Shown: in pieces, positions 16,332 to 24,616 of the stretch
Layout of the letters: every line of letters begins with the position of its first letter
Numbering within the stretch: position 1 is the first letter of the stretch
NCBI GenBank assembly: GCA_005882275.1
Contig: VBAK01000160.1
Location: forward strand, 1 to 33,911
Length of the DNA: 33,911 bases
Direction: 5' to 3'
Source of the DNA: Candidatus Segetimicrobium genomatis
GTDB taxonomy: Bacteria > Sysuimicrobiota > Sysuimicrobiia > Sysuimicrobiales > Segetimicrobiaceae
Position numbers and translations under genes: made by a program
The notes under the pieces: generated by a model
Seen by the model: only the letters and a program-made list of their open reading frames with translations
The model's database searches: none
What the model was told of the DNA's origin: nothing

Positions 16332-16664
16332 CCTGGCCTCCTTCGCCTCGATGTCTGGTGGGTTCAGTAGAGTGTGTCAACTGGGATGTATGCCAAATGT
16401 ACGTGCGGATTAGCCCAGATTGTTCGCCTGGAGGGGAAAACTTCCTGCAACGGAGTGGATGGTCAAAGGTGCGACGGCGTGCCTCCGGGCCTATCATTTT
16501 CTTTTACCCAGATCTCACCCATTCCTAACCAAACTTTGAGGAAAACCGGCGGGAAATGGAGCCGTGACTGCTCGGCGGAGGGCCTGGGGGGGAGGGCCCG
16601 CCGTGGCAGGGGCGGCGGGGAGCGGCCTGGGGGCCCCGGCGGCAGGCCTCGGAACGGCCGGCGC
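16332..16664 (-). other. 333-bp intergenic leader between rho and the LysM/M23 gene
   Basis: No gene is supported. The half next to rho is very GC-rich. The segment from about 16370 to 16555 is clearly poorer in GC than its surroundings and is read as the 5' leader of the M23 gene. On the minus strand it holds an 11-bp direct repeat, TGGGTGAGATC/TGGGTAAAAGA, a GGAAGTTTTCC palindrome, and TTGACA at 16375-16380 with only a weak -10 (CAGACA) 17 bp on. I looked for a ydaO-type c-di-AMP riboswitch, common before such genes, and did not find its conserved blocks. Confidence 0.4.
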
Positions 16665-17924
16665 TTAGGCGTCGTTCTCGCTGTTCTTGATGATCGACCG
16701 GAGAAACGCCTGGTTGTTGGGAGTCTTGCGCAGCCGGTCCAGGATCAGTTCGGTCATGGCCACCGTATCGAGGGTCTCCAGGCTCTTCCTGAGCACCCAC
16801 ACCTTGCGCAGTTCCTCCTCGTTGAGCAGCAGCTCCTCCCGCCGGGTTCCGGACAGCTTGATATCGATGGCGGGGAAGGTCCGGCGCTCCTGCAGCTTGC
16901 GGTTGAGGTGCAGTTCCATGTTGCCGGTGCCCTTGAACTCTTCGTAGATCACGTCGTCCATGCGGCTCCCGGTATCGATCAGCGCGGTGGCGACGATCGT
17001 GATGCTCCCGCCCTCCTCGATCTTCCGCGCGGCGCCGAAGAACCGTTTGGGCCGGTGGAGGGCGGCCGGATCCAGTCCTCCCGAGAGGGTTCGGCCGCTG
17101 GGCGGAATCACCAGGTTGTTCGCGCGGGAAAACCGGGTGAGGCTGTCGAGCAGGACGACGACGTCGCGGGCCCCCTCGACGAGCCGCTTCGCCCGCTCGA
17201 GCACGAGATCGGCGACCTGCACGTGCTCTTCCGGCGGGCGATCGAAGGTGGAGGCGACGACCTCCGCTTCGACCGAGCGGCGCATGTCCGTGACTTCCTC
17301 GGGGCGCTCATCGAGCAGGAGGACCATCAGGTAGGCCTCCTGGTCGTTCTGCACGATGCTCTGTCCGATCTTCTTCAGCAGCGTCGTCTTGCCGGCTTTG
17401 GGCGGCGACACGATCATGGCCCGCTGGCCCTTGCCGATCGGGGAAAACAGGTCGACGATGCGGACGGTGAGATCGCTCTGGGGGAGCTCCAGTTTGAAGC
17501 GCTCGTGCGGGAAGACCGGGGTCAGCTTCTCGAAGTCGGGCCGGGACCGGGCCTGCTCCGGGTCGAGCCCGTTGACCGCTTCCACGCGGAGCAGGGCGTA
17601 GTACTTCTCGTTGTCCTTGGGGGCGCGCACCTGCCCCAGGACCTCGTCCCCCACGCGGAGGCCGAACCGCTTGATCTGGGAGGGCGAGACGTAGATGTCC
17701 TCGGGGCCCGGGAGATAGCCGCTCGTGCGGAGGAACCCGTACCCTTCCTGCATGATCTCCAGGATGCCCGAGCGGAACATCAGCCCGCTCTGCTCTGTCT
17801 GGACCTGCAGGATCTTCATGATCAGTTCCTGCTTCCGATAGCGGCGAAAGTTGGGGATGCTGAGGTCTTTGGCCAGACCCTGGAGCTCGTCAAAACTCTT
17901 GGTCTCAAGTTCCGCGATCGCCAC
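16665..17924 (-). CDS. rho: Transcription termination factor Rho
   Basis: The 419-residue hexameric RNA helicase has an N-terminal Rho_N helical region, a cold-shock-like RNA-binding domain (EGYGFLRTSGYLPGPEDIYVS), and the RecA-type ATPase with Walker A SPPKAGKTTLLKK and the Q-loop/R-loop region LDSLTRFSRANN. Length is normal for Gram-positive Rho without a long insertion. The GTG start at 17924 has GGAGGTGG about 9 bp upstream. It lies 56 bp after the SLH protein gene on the same strand. In Bacillus rho is followed by rpmE; here the M23 gene and the ABC cassette lie between. Confidence 0.97.
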   Translation of the reverse strand: MAIAELETKSFDELQGLAKDLSIPNFRRYRKQELIMKILQVQTEQSGLMFRSGILEIMQEGYGFLRTSGYLPGPEDIYVSPSQIKRFGLRVGDEVLGQVRAPKDNEKYYALLRVEAVNGLDPEQARSRPDFEKLTPVFPHERFKLELPQSDLTVRIVDLFSPIGKGQRAMIVSPPKAGKTTLLKKIGQSIVQNDQEAYLMVLLLDERPEEVTDMRRSVEAEVVASTFDRPPEEHVQVADLVLERAKRLVEGARDVVVLLDSLTRFSRANNLVIPPSGRTLSGGLDPAALHRPKRFFGAARKIEEGGSITIVATALIDTGSRMDDVIYEEFKGTGNMELHLNRKLQERRTFPAIDIKLSGTRREELLLNEEELRKVWVLRKSLETLDTVAMTELILDRLRKTPNNQAFLRSIIKNSENDA

Positions 17925-17980
17925 GCCGTGCCACCTCCACGCGGTTCTGTGCCGTCACCGAAGAGCCGGGATCCCGCCGC

Positions 17981-19228
17981 TTACTGGCCCGTGGCCTCGA
18001 TGTAGCCGGCCCGTCCCCGAGGCCCCGTAAGCAGCAGCAGCACCTGATCATTGGGCTTGAGGTCGCCCGGGGCCGCCGCCTTCTCGTTCCGGTAGACGGC
18101 GACCTGGGGGGTGAGCGCATAGGACTGCACCGCCTGGGTCTCGATGCTCACCGTGATGCCCTCGGACCCGATGCTCACGAGCTTCCCTTTTACGTAATTG
18201 AATTTGTTGAGCGCGCCCATCACCGTCGCCAGCGCGCCGGCGGCCTCCCCCCGGGTGGTCGGCGCGTTGGGCCGGAACATCCCGTCCGCGGAGGGCGGGA
18301 GGATCTTCTGATCGATGGCGACCGCCACATACCCATGCAGCGTCGCCGGAACGTCCTCCACGTCTTTGACCGAGAGCGGCGCGGAGCTCTTCTGCGTCGC
18401 CTCCCCCTGCCGGCCCAGGGCCCGGACCACGAGGGCCGCGAACTCGGCGCGGCTCACCTGCGCGTTGGGACGGAAGGTGTTGTCCGGAAACGTCGAGAGC
18501 AGCCCCTTCTGGAATTGCAGGGCGACCGTAACCGCGTTGTCCTTCGCCGGGGAGAGGCCGATGATCTCGTACGATCCCGCCGGCACGAGGTGGTTGTCCT
18601 GATCCTTCTGCAGCCACCGGGTGTTGTAGGTGAACGACTTTCCCGGGGCGAGGATGAGGTCGAGGTTCCCCTGCACGAACGTCTGTCCCAACGACCATCG
18701 GGCGACCTCCGCGGTCGCGGACTTCACGATGAAGTCGTACTGCTGCGTCGTCGCATACGTGAACTTCACGTCGTCCTTCCCCGTGTTCGTGATCGTCATG
18801 GTAAGGTCGACCGGGTCCTCGGTGCCGTACACCGCCTTGTCGGTCGCCAGCTGGTAGAGCACATCGCCTTTCTTGATCTCCGCCTTCTGCTGCGAGACGG
18901 CCCCGGTGTTCAACAGGGACGCGATCACCGGCCGCACGTCCTCGGGGACTTCGGCGAGGTCCTTGTAGTTCGGGAGCGTGCCGGAGCCCTTGACATCCAA
19001 TCCTTTCGCCAGGGAGGCCACCGCCGCCAGACGGGTGATCGGCTGGCCCGGCTTGAACGTCCCGTCGGGGAATCCGGCGAGCACGCCGGCGACGGCCACT
19101 TTCTCGATCCCCCGCTGGTTTGGGTCCCCCTGGATATCGGAGAACATCGCGGCCGGCGCCGGCATGGCCGCAGCGGTCACCGCCGCCGCCAGCGTCAGCG
19201 CGGCGGCGGCGTGGGTCAGTCGGATCAT
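17981..19228 (-). CDS. S-layer homology (SLH) protein with embedded BsuPI domain
   Basis: The 415-residue protein has a Sec signal peptide ending near AMPAPAAM. A first SLH motif follows at about 30-75 (VLAGFPDGTFKPGQPITR). A beta-rich region at about 110-235, LATDKAVYGTEDPVDLTMTI through WLQKDQDNHLVPAGSYEI, looks like a BsuPI (intracellular proteinase inhibitor-type) domain. A second SLH (STFPDNTFRPNAQVSRAE) and a third (MFRPNAPTTRGEAAGAL) follow, then a small C-terminal beta domain. SLH domains anchor proteins to pyruvylated wall polymers. The ATG has GGGAGGG 7 bp upstream. The function of the BsuPI part here is unknown. Confidence 0.88.
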   Translation of the reverse strand: MIRLTHAAAALTLAAAVTAAAMPAPAAMFSDIQGDPNQRGIEKVAVAGVLAGFPDGTFKPGQPITRLAAVASLAKGLDVKGSGTLPNYKDLAEVPEDVRPVIASLLNTGAVSQQKAEIKKGDVLYQLATDKAVYGTEDPVDLTMTITNTGKDDVKFTYATTQQYDFIVKSATAEVARWSLGQTFVQGNLDLILAPGKSFTYNTRWLQKDQDNHLVPAGSYEIIGLSPAKDNAVTVALQFQKGLLSTFPDNTFRPNAQVSRAEFAALVVRALGRQGEATQKSSAPLSVKDVEDVPATLHGYVAVAIDQKILPPSADGMFRPNAPTTRGEAAGALATVMGALNKFNYVKGKLVSIGSEGITVSIETQAVQSYALTPQVAVYRNEKAAAPGDLKPNDQVLLLLTGPRGRAGYIEATGQ

Positions 19229-19724
19229 CGCACACCCTCCCGCCAGATGTTCAAATACCCCAAGTCCGGCTTTCGCAGGCGTCTCCCCCCGCTCCCCCCC
19301 GGACCGCGCCGGACCCCCGGCGCCTCCCCACCGCCACCCGGCGTGTGCCGACCACTCAACGGGAGAGACAGGATGTCACCAACGAGAGGGAGCGTGGCAT
19401 GCAGGCCGGCTGCTCGCGCGGACGATCCGCGGGGACTCAAACGCCTCGCCGTCCAGGTGGCGCTGGCGCAGGATGGAGCCGGCATCGGGCATGCGGGGGC
19501 ATACAGTCAAGAAGTTTGGTCGGCGTATTCGCCGCAGAGCCTGCTTCTCCTCCCTGTCCCCATCCGGGTCGCGCGTCAATACGAGGGGCTGGAAACGCAC
19601 TGAGAGTCATGCAGGGCTTGCCGTACTATGTATATCACGTTTGGACGCGCGCCGCAACACGCGTGGGTACCCGCGCGGCACCGGCGGCCCCCGGGGCCCC
19701 CGCCCGGCGCCTCCCAGGGGCCTC
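19229..19724 (-). other. Intergenic region upstream of the SLH gene (about 500 bp, no gene)
   Basis: No convincing coding sequence is present on either strand. Next to the SLH start the minus strand is a G-rich tract (about 19275-19330) with runs of 4, 5, 7 and 6 G and a perfect hairpin CGCCGG-GGGT-CCGGCG at 19307-19322. The distal part (19500-19640) is less GC-rich. No consensus -10/-35 pair was found. Confidence 0.4.
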
Positions 19725-21398
19725 CTACATCTGCTCGACGGCCGTCACCCCGATCAGGTCGAGGGTGTTGCGCAGCCCCCGCCGCGCCGCGTCGACGAGG
19801 ACCAGGCGCGCCGCGGTCAACCCCGCGTCGTCCGTCAGCACCCGGCACTGCGTATAGAAGACGTGGAAGGCCTCGGCGAGCTCGCGGGCGTACGCGCAGA
19901 GCCGCTGAGGCTCCCGCCTCGTCCCGGCGGCGTACACCACCTCGGGGAGCGTGACCACGCGCTTGGCGAGCACCCACTCCTCCGGAGCGGTCAAGGGGGT
20001 CAGGTCGGCCGCCTCGGCCGGCGGCAGGGCGATCCCCGCCCGCTCGGCTTCTCGCAGGATGCTGCAGATCCGGGCGTGCGCGTACTGCACGTAGTAGACG
20101 GGATTGTCGGCGGACCGGCGCTGCGCGAGCGCAAAGTCGAAATCCATCGGGGCCGCCGGGCTCGTCATCGTATAGAAGAACCGCGCGGCGTCCCGCCCGA
20201 CCGCGTCCACGAGATCACGCAGCGTGACGAACTCGCCGCTGCGCTTGCTCATCCGCACCGCTTCGCCCTCGTTGCGCAGCCGGACGTGCTGATGAATGAG
20301 CACCTCGAACGCGGCCGGGTCGTTGCCGAGCGCCTGGAGGCCCCCGCGCACGCGGGCGACGTCCCCGATGTGGTCGATCCCCCACACATCGATGAGGTGG
20401 TCGAAGCCGCGGGCGTACTTGTCGAGGTGGTAGGGAATATCCGCGGCGAAGTACGTCGGCCGGCCGTCGCTCCTGACGAGCACGCGGTCCTTGTCGTCCC
20501 CGAACCGGGTGGCCCGGAACCACAGCGCGCCGTCCTGCTCGTAGAGCAGATCCCGCCGCCGCAGCTCGTCCAGGACCCGCCCGACCGCGCCGCTGTCGTG
20601 CAGCGAGCGCTCGCTGAACCACGTGTCGAAGGTGATGCCGAAGGCCTCGAGGGTCACCCGGATGTCGTCGAGCATGGCCCGGAGGGCGATCTCCTGGATC
20701 CGGGCCAGCCGCTCCGACGGAGCCAGGCCGGCCAGGGCGGCGCCGTGCAAGGCGGCGATCTGCCGCGCGATCTCGGCGACGTAGGCGCCCCGGTACCCGT
20801 CCTCGGGAAACGGGGCGGAGCGGCCGAGCGCCTCCAGATACCGGGCCTCGACCGAGCGGGCGAGCAGGTCCATCTGGTTCCCGTAGTCGTTCACGTAGTA
20901 CTCACGGGAGACGCGGTAGCCGAGCGCCTCCAGGAGCCGGGCGATCGTTTCCCCGACCGCGCCGTTCCGCCCCGACCCCACGGTCAGCGGCCCCGACGGG
21001 TTCGCGCTCACGTACTCCACCAGGACCCGGCGGCCCCGGCCGGCGTCGGTGCGGCCGAAGCCGCGGTCGTCCGCATGCACACGGCGCAGCCACCGGTGGA
21101 GGAACTCCGGCGCCAAACTCAAGTTCAGGAATCCCGGGCCCGCCAGGCCCGCCCCGCGCAGCGCCGCCGAGGGGACGGGCAGGTGCCTGAGGATGGCCTC
21201 GCCCACGGCCCGCGGCGGCCCTCCCACGGTCCGCGCCAGCACCAGCGCCAGGTTGGCCGCGAAGTCCCCGTGCCGCGGATCCCGCGGGGCCTCGACCTCA
21301 AAGGGCGGAACCGGAGCCGCGGCGGGAGGAAGATCGCCGGCCGCGATGGCGCGGTCCACGGCCTGGGCGATGAGCGCCCGCAGCTCGTGGGTGAGCAC
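19725..21398 (-). CDS. argS: Arginyl-tRNA synthetase
   Basis: The 557-residue class I synthetase has an N-terminal Arg_tRNA_synt_N domain, the catalytic core, and a C-terminal DALR anticodon-binding domain ending LIGVTAVEQM. VEYVSANPSGPL leads into the HIGH position, which reads TVGS (residues 139-142) instead of HxGH. The KMSKS equivalent is RMSKR (382-386). REYYVNDYGNQ is a strong ArgRS signature. The GTG at 21398 starts 3 bp after the glpX stop; longer open sequence upstream overlaps glpX and is not part of the protein. Confidence 0.95.
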   Translation of the reverse strand: MLTHELRALIAQAVDRAIAAGDLPPAAAPVPPFEVEAPRDPRHGDFAANLALVLARTVGGPPRAVGEAILRHLPVPSAALRGAGLAGPGFLNLSLAPEFLHRWLRRVHADDRGFGRTDAGRGRRVLVEYVSANPSGPLTVGSGRNGAVGETIARLLEALGYRVSREYYVNDYGNQMDLLARSVEARYLEALGRSAPFPEDGYRGAYVAEIARQIAALHGAALAGLAPSERLARIQEIALRAMLDDIRVTLEAFGITFDTWFSERSLHDSGAVGRVLDELRRRDLLYEQDGALWFRATRFGDDKDRVLVRSDGRPTYFAADIPYHLDKYARGFDHLIDVWGIDHIGDVARVRGGLQALGNDPAAFEVLIHQHVRLRNEGEAVRMSKRSGEFVTLRDLVDAVGRDAARFFYTMTSPAAPMDFDFALAQRRSADNPVYYVQYAHARICSILREAERAGIALPPAEAADLTPLTAPEEWVLAKRVVTLPEVVYAAGTRREPQRLCAYARELAEAFHVFYTQCRVLTDDAGLTAARLVLVDAARRGLRNTLDLIGVTAVEQM

Positions 21399-21400
21399 GC

Positions 21401-22369
21401 TCAGAGCCGGATGACGCCCACCCGGGAGGGATCCTGGATGTGGATCGCGTCCACGAACCGGATCTGGCGCCCGGACGCGGTCATCACCAGGGAGTGGGTC
21501 CGCACGCCTCCGCCGAACAGCCGGACCCCGCGGAAGAGCTCTCCGTCCGTGATGCCGGTGGCGGCAAAGACGAGGGACTTGCCGCGGACGAGATCCTCGG
21601 TCCGATAGATCCGGTCCGGATCGCTGATCCCCATCTCCTTGGCCTGCTGGCGCTCGGCGTCGTTGCGATACCAGAACCGCCCCTGGATCTCGCCGCCGAG
21701 GCACCGCAGCGCCGCCGCCGTGAGCACGCCTTCGGGCGCGCCGCCGATGCCCATCACGGCCTGCACCCCCGGGCCCGAGACCGCGGCGGAGATCGCGGGC
21801 GCGACGTCGCCGTCGGAGATCAGCTTGATCCGCGCCCCCGCCTTGCGGACCCCCGCGATGAGATCGGCATGGCGCGGCCGGTCGAGGATCACCACGGTGA
21901 TGTCGCTGATCCGGCGGCCCAGCGCCTCGGCCAGCACCCCCAGGTTCCGCTCCGCGGGCCACCGGAGATCCACCTTCCCGGCGGCCTGCGGGGGCACGAT
22001 GAGCTTTTCCATATAGACATCGGGCGCATGCAGGATCCCGCCCTTCTCCGTCACCGCCACGATCGCGATGGCGTTGGGCAGGCCCTTCGCGACGATGTTC
22101 GGCCCATCCACGGGGTCGACGGCCACATCGACGGCGAACCCGTCGCCGCCCCCCACTTCCTCGCCGACGTAGAGCATGGGGGCCTCGTCCCGCTCCCCTA
22201 CGCCGATGACGATGCGGCCGTGGATCGCCAGTTCGGCCATCGACGCCTGCATCGCCCGGACCGCCGCCGCGTCCGCCTGCTCGGTATTTCCCTCCCCCAT
22301 GTGACGGGCCGCGGCGATCGCCGCGGCCTCGGTCACCTTGACCATATCGAGCGCGAGGGTCCGTTCCAT
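21401..22369 (-). CDS. glpX: Class II fructose-1,6-bisphosphatase
   Basis: The 322-residue enzyme converts fructose 1,6-bisphosphate to fructose 6-phosphate for gluconeogenesis or the Calvin cycle. GlpX motifs are GEGNTEQADAAAVRAM, GERDEAPMLYVGEEVG, and the metal site VDPVDGPN. The C-terminal SGRQIRFVDAIH is also typical. The ATG at 22369 is preferred over an in-frame GTG at 22381. The gene lies 14 bp after htrA. glpX next to rho is a Bacillus-like arrangement, here with argS and the SLH gene between. Confidence 0.95.
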   Translation of the reverse strand: MERTLALDMVKVTEAAAIAAARHMGEGNTEQADAAAVRAMQASMAELAIHGRIVIGVGERDEAPMLYVGEEVGGGDGFAVDVAVDPVDGPNIVAKGLPNAIAIVAVTEKGGILHAPDVYMEKLIVPPQAAGKVDLRWPAERNLGVLAEALGRRISDITVVILDRPRHADLIAGVRKAGARIKLISDGDVAPAISAAVSGPGVQAVMGIGGAPEGVLTAAALRCLGGEIQGRFWYRNDAERQQAKEMGISDPDRIYRTEDLVRGKSLVFAATGITDGELFRGVRLFGGGVRTHSLVMTASGRQIRFVDAIHIQDPSRVGVIRL

Positions 22370-22383
22370 TGCCCCCGCCACGG

Positions 22384-23568
22384 CTAGCGGGACTCCGCCG
22401 GCCGCTCGGTCAGGGTCACGGAGAGCGTGCGCGGTTTGCCGTCGCGGACGACGGTGAGCCGGATCGTCTCCCCGATCTTCTTGTTGACGATATCATGGAC
22501 GAAGGTGTTCCAGTCGTCGATCCGGTCGCCGTTCAGCGCCGTGATGATGTCGCCGGCCTGAACGCCCGCGCGCCCGGCCGGGGCGCTCGGCTCGACCTGC
22601 CGGACCACGACGCCGTGATCCGTGCCGAGGCCATAGGCTTTGGCCGCCTGGGGGTCCACCTCCCCGCCGTAGTCCACCCCCAGCCAGGGCCGGATGACGC
22701 GGCCGTGCGCGATGAGCTGGTCCATTTCCTCGCGGGCGACGTCGCTGGGTATCGCAAACCCAATCCCCTGCGCGTTCGGGATGATCGCGGTGTTGATGCC
22801 GATCACGCTCCCGGAGCTGTCCACCAGCGCGCCGCCGCTGTTCCCGGGATTGATCGCCGCGGAGGTCTGGATCAGGTTCTCGACGACCAGGTTCGGCAGC
22901 TCGATATTCCGGTTGAGCGCGCTGACCACGCCGGTGGTGACGGTACTGCCGAGCCCAAACGGGTTGCCGATCGCGATCGCCAGCTGGCCGACCTGGAGGC
23001 TGCGGCTGTCGCCCAGCCGCGCCGCCGGAAGCGACTCCTTGCTGTCCACCTTGATCACGGCGAGATCGGCGAGCGGGTCGCGGCCGATCAACCGGCCGCT
23101 GAGGACTTTTCCGCCGGTCAGCGTCACCTTGATGGTGGTGGCGCCCTGGACCACGTGGTTATTCGTCAGGATGTAGCCGTCGGGGCGCACGATCACGCCC
23201 GAGCCCGCCCCCTGCTGGGGGAAGAGCCCGAACGCGGTCTGCACCTGCGACTCCGTATCGATGTTGACGACCGAGGGCCGGACCTGCTTCACGACGTTGA
23301 TGACCACGGATTCCTCGGGCACCACGTGGACCGTCGCGCCGGGCGCCGGCTGAGCGAACGGCGGCTGGGCGCGCGCCGCCGTCGGGGCGGCCGGAGAGGC
23401 GGGCGAGACCGGCTGCGCCGAGAAGACGGGACGAATGTTCAGGTACTGGGGGAGGACGATGCCCCCGAGCAGGGTCCCAACGACGAACACGAGGATGACG
23501 GCCAGCGCAGCGGCCGGGTATCCGGCGCCCCGCCGCTTCGCGGGCGCGCTGGGTGATTCCATAACCAT
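22384..23568 (-). CDS. HtrA/DegP-type serine protease with PDZ domain
   Basis: The 394-residue protein has a cytoplasmic N-terminus, one membrane helix at about 17-40, a Pro/Ala linker, a trypsin-like domain with the triad His138 (TNNHVV), Asp168 (DPLADLAV) and Ser244 (PGNSGG), and one PDZ domain (about 285-375, with GRAGVQAGDIITALNGDRI). This is the usual layout of membrane-anchored HtrA quality-control proteases. The ATG at 23568 has AAAGGAGG about 8 bp upstream, so the TTG two codons earlier is not used. A promoter lies at 23598-23606. Confidence 0.95.
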   Translation of the reverse strand: MVMESPSAPAKRRGAGYPAAALAVILVFVVGTLLGGIVLPQYLNIRPVFSAQPVSPASPAAPTAARAQPPFAQPAPGATVHVVPEESVVINVVKQVRPSVVNIDTESQVQTAFGLFPQQGAGSGVIVRPDGYILTNNHVVQGATTIKVTLTGGKVLSGRLIGRDPLADLAVIKVDSKESLPAARLGDSRSLQVGQLAIAIGNPFGLGSTVTTGVVSALNRNIELPNLVVENLIQTSAAINPGNSGGALVDSSGSVIGINTAIIPNAQGIGFAIPSDVAREEMDQLIAHGRVIRPWLGVDYGGEVDPQAAKAYGLGTDHGVVVRQVEPSAPAGRAGVQAGDIITALNGDRIDDWNTFVHDIVNKKIGETIRLTVVRDGKPRTLSVTLTERPAESR

Positions 23569-23597
23569 GAACAATCCCTCCTTTGATTGGCGCCTCC

Positions 23598-23606
23598 ATT
23601 ATAACA
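23598..23606 (-). promoter_or_regulatory. Extended -10 promoter of htrA
   Basis: TGTTATAAT on the minus strand is a perfect extended -10; no -35 is evident at 16-18 bp. It lies 30 bp upstream of the htrA ATG and back to back with the accD promoter. Confidence 0.65.
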
Positions 23607-23640
23607 TCCTCCCCGGGGGGCTCATTTTCGCCCGGCTGTT

Positions 23641-23669
23641 TTGCGCGCTCGGGAGTCCTACGGTATAAT
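23641..23669 (+). promoter_or_regulatory. SigA-type promoter of the acc operon
   Basis: TTGCGC (23641-23646), 17 bp, TATAAT (23664-23669). The -10 ends 32 bp upstream of the accD ATG. Confidence 0.75.
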
Positions 23670-23701
23670 CGAGGCAATTTGAGCCGTCCCTGTTTTCGGG
23701 A

Positions 23702-24616
23702 ATGGAGCTCGCCGCGGTGCTGAACTGGATCCGCCGTCCGGACCACCCCTCCGGCGGGCGCCGGGACGTTCCCGCCGGCCTCTGGTCTAAGTGTCCCCGC
23801 TGCGCGACCCTCGTGTACCGCAAAGAACTGGAACGCAAGCTGCGGGTCTGCCCCCGGTGCAGCTACCATCACCGGCTCTCGGCCGCCGACCGCCTGGCGC
23901 TCGTGCTCGATGAGGGGTCCTTCGAGGAGCACGACGAGGGACTGGTGCCCGACGATCCCCTGGGGTTCGTGGACGAGCAGCCCTACCCCGCGCGGATCGA
24001 GGAGGCGCAGCGCCGGACCGGGGTGCCGGAAGCGATCATCACCGGGACCGGCGCGATCGAGGGGCGGGGCGCGGTCGTGGGCGCCATGGAGTTCGGCTTC
24101 CTCGGCGGGAGCATGGGCGCGGTCGTGGGAGAAAAGGTGGCCCGCAGCGCCGAGCGGGCCGGCGAGCGGCGCCGGCCGCTCGTGCTCTTCTCCGCCTCCG
24201 GGGGCGCCCGGATGCAGGAAGGCGCCCTCTCGCTCATGCAGCTGGCCAAGACCAGCGTCGCCGTGGGACGGCTCAGCGAACTGGGCGTCCCATTCATCTC
24301 CGTGCTCTGCGATCCGACCACCGGGGGGGTGGCCGCCAGCTTCGCCTTTCAGGGCGACGTCATCCTGGCCGAGCCCGGGGCGCTGATCGGGTTTGCGGGG
24401 CGGCGCGTCATCGAGCAAACCATCCGGCAAAAACTGCCGGACGGGTTCCAGACCGCCGAGTTCGTGCTCGAGCACGGGCTCATCGACGCAATCGTGCCGC
24501 GCGGGGACCTCCGGCCGACGCTCGGCCGCCTCCTGCGGTTGTGCGGCGCTCCCCCCGCCCCGGCCGGCGCGGCCGCGGGACCGCTCCCCACCCTCGCGGA
24601 TGGCCGTCCCGTCTAA
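23702..24616 (+). CDS. accD: Acetyl-CoA carboxylase carboxyltransferase subunit beta
   Basis: The 304-residue beta subunit of the carboxyltransferase moves CO2 from carboxybiotin to acetyl-CoA. The N-terminal zinc ribbon is complete: KCPRCATLVYRKELE then RVCPRCSYHH. The crotonase-like domain includes FSASGGARMQEGALSLMQ and GGVAASFAFQGDVILAEPGALIGFAG. The C-terminal end is a short Pro/Ala tail. The ATG at 23702 has a weak ribosome-binding site. The 3' end overlaps accA by 17 bp. Confidence 0.96.
   Translation: MELAAVLNWIRRPDHPSGGRRDVPAGLWSKCPRCATLVYRKELERKLRVCPRCSYHHRLSAADRLALVLDEGSFEEHDEGLVPDDPLGFVDEQPYPARIEEAQRRTGVPEAIITGTGAIEGRGAVVGAMEFGFLGGSMGAVVGEKVARSAERAGERRRPLVLFSASGGARMQEGALSLMQLAKTSVAVGRLSELGVPFISVLCDPTTGGVAASFAFQGDVILAEPGALIGFAGRRVIEQTIRQKLPDGFQTAEFVLEHGLIDAIVPRGDLRPTLGRLLRLCGAPPAPAGAAAGPLPTLADGRPV

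Noticed and set aside
16332..16560. Possible c-di-AMP (ydaO) or c-di-GMP riboswitch before the M23 gene
   Set aside because: The conserved blocks of these classes are not present on either strand; only a short GCCTCCGGGCCTA-like resemblance is seen on the wrong strand.
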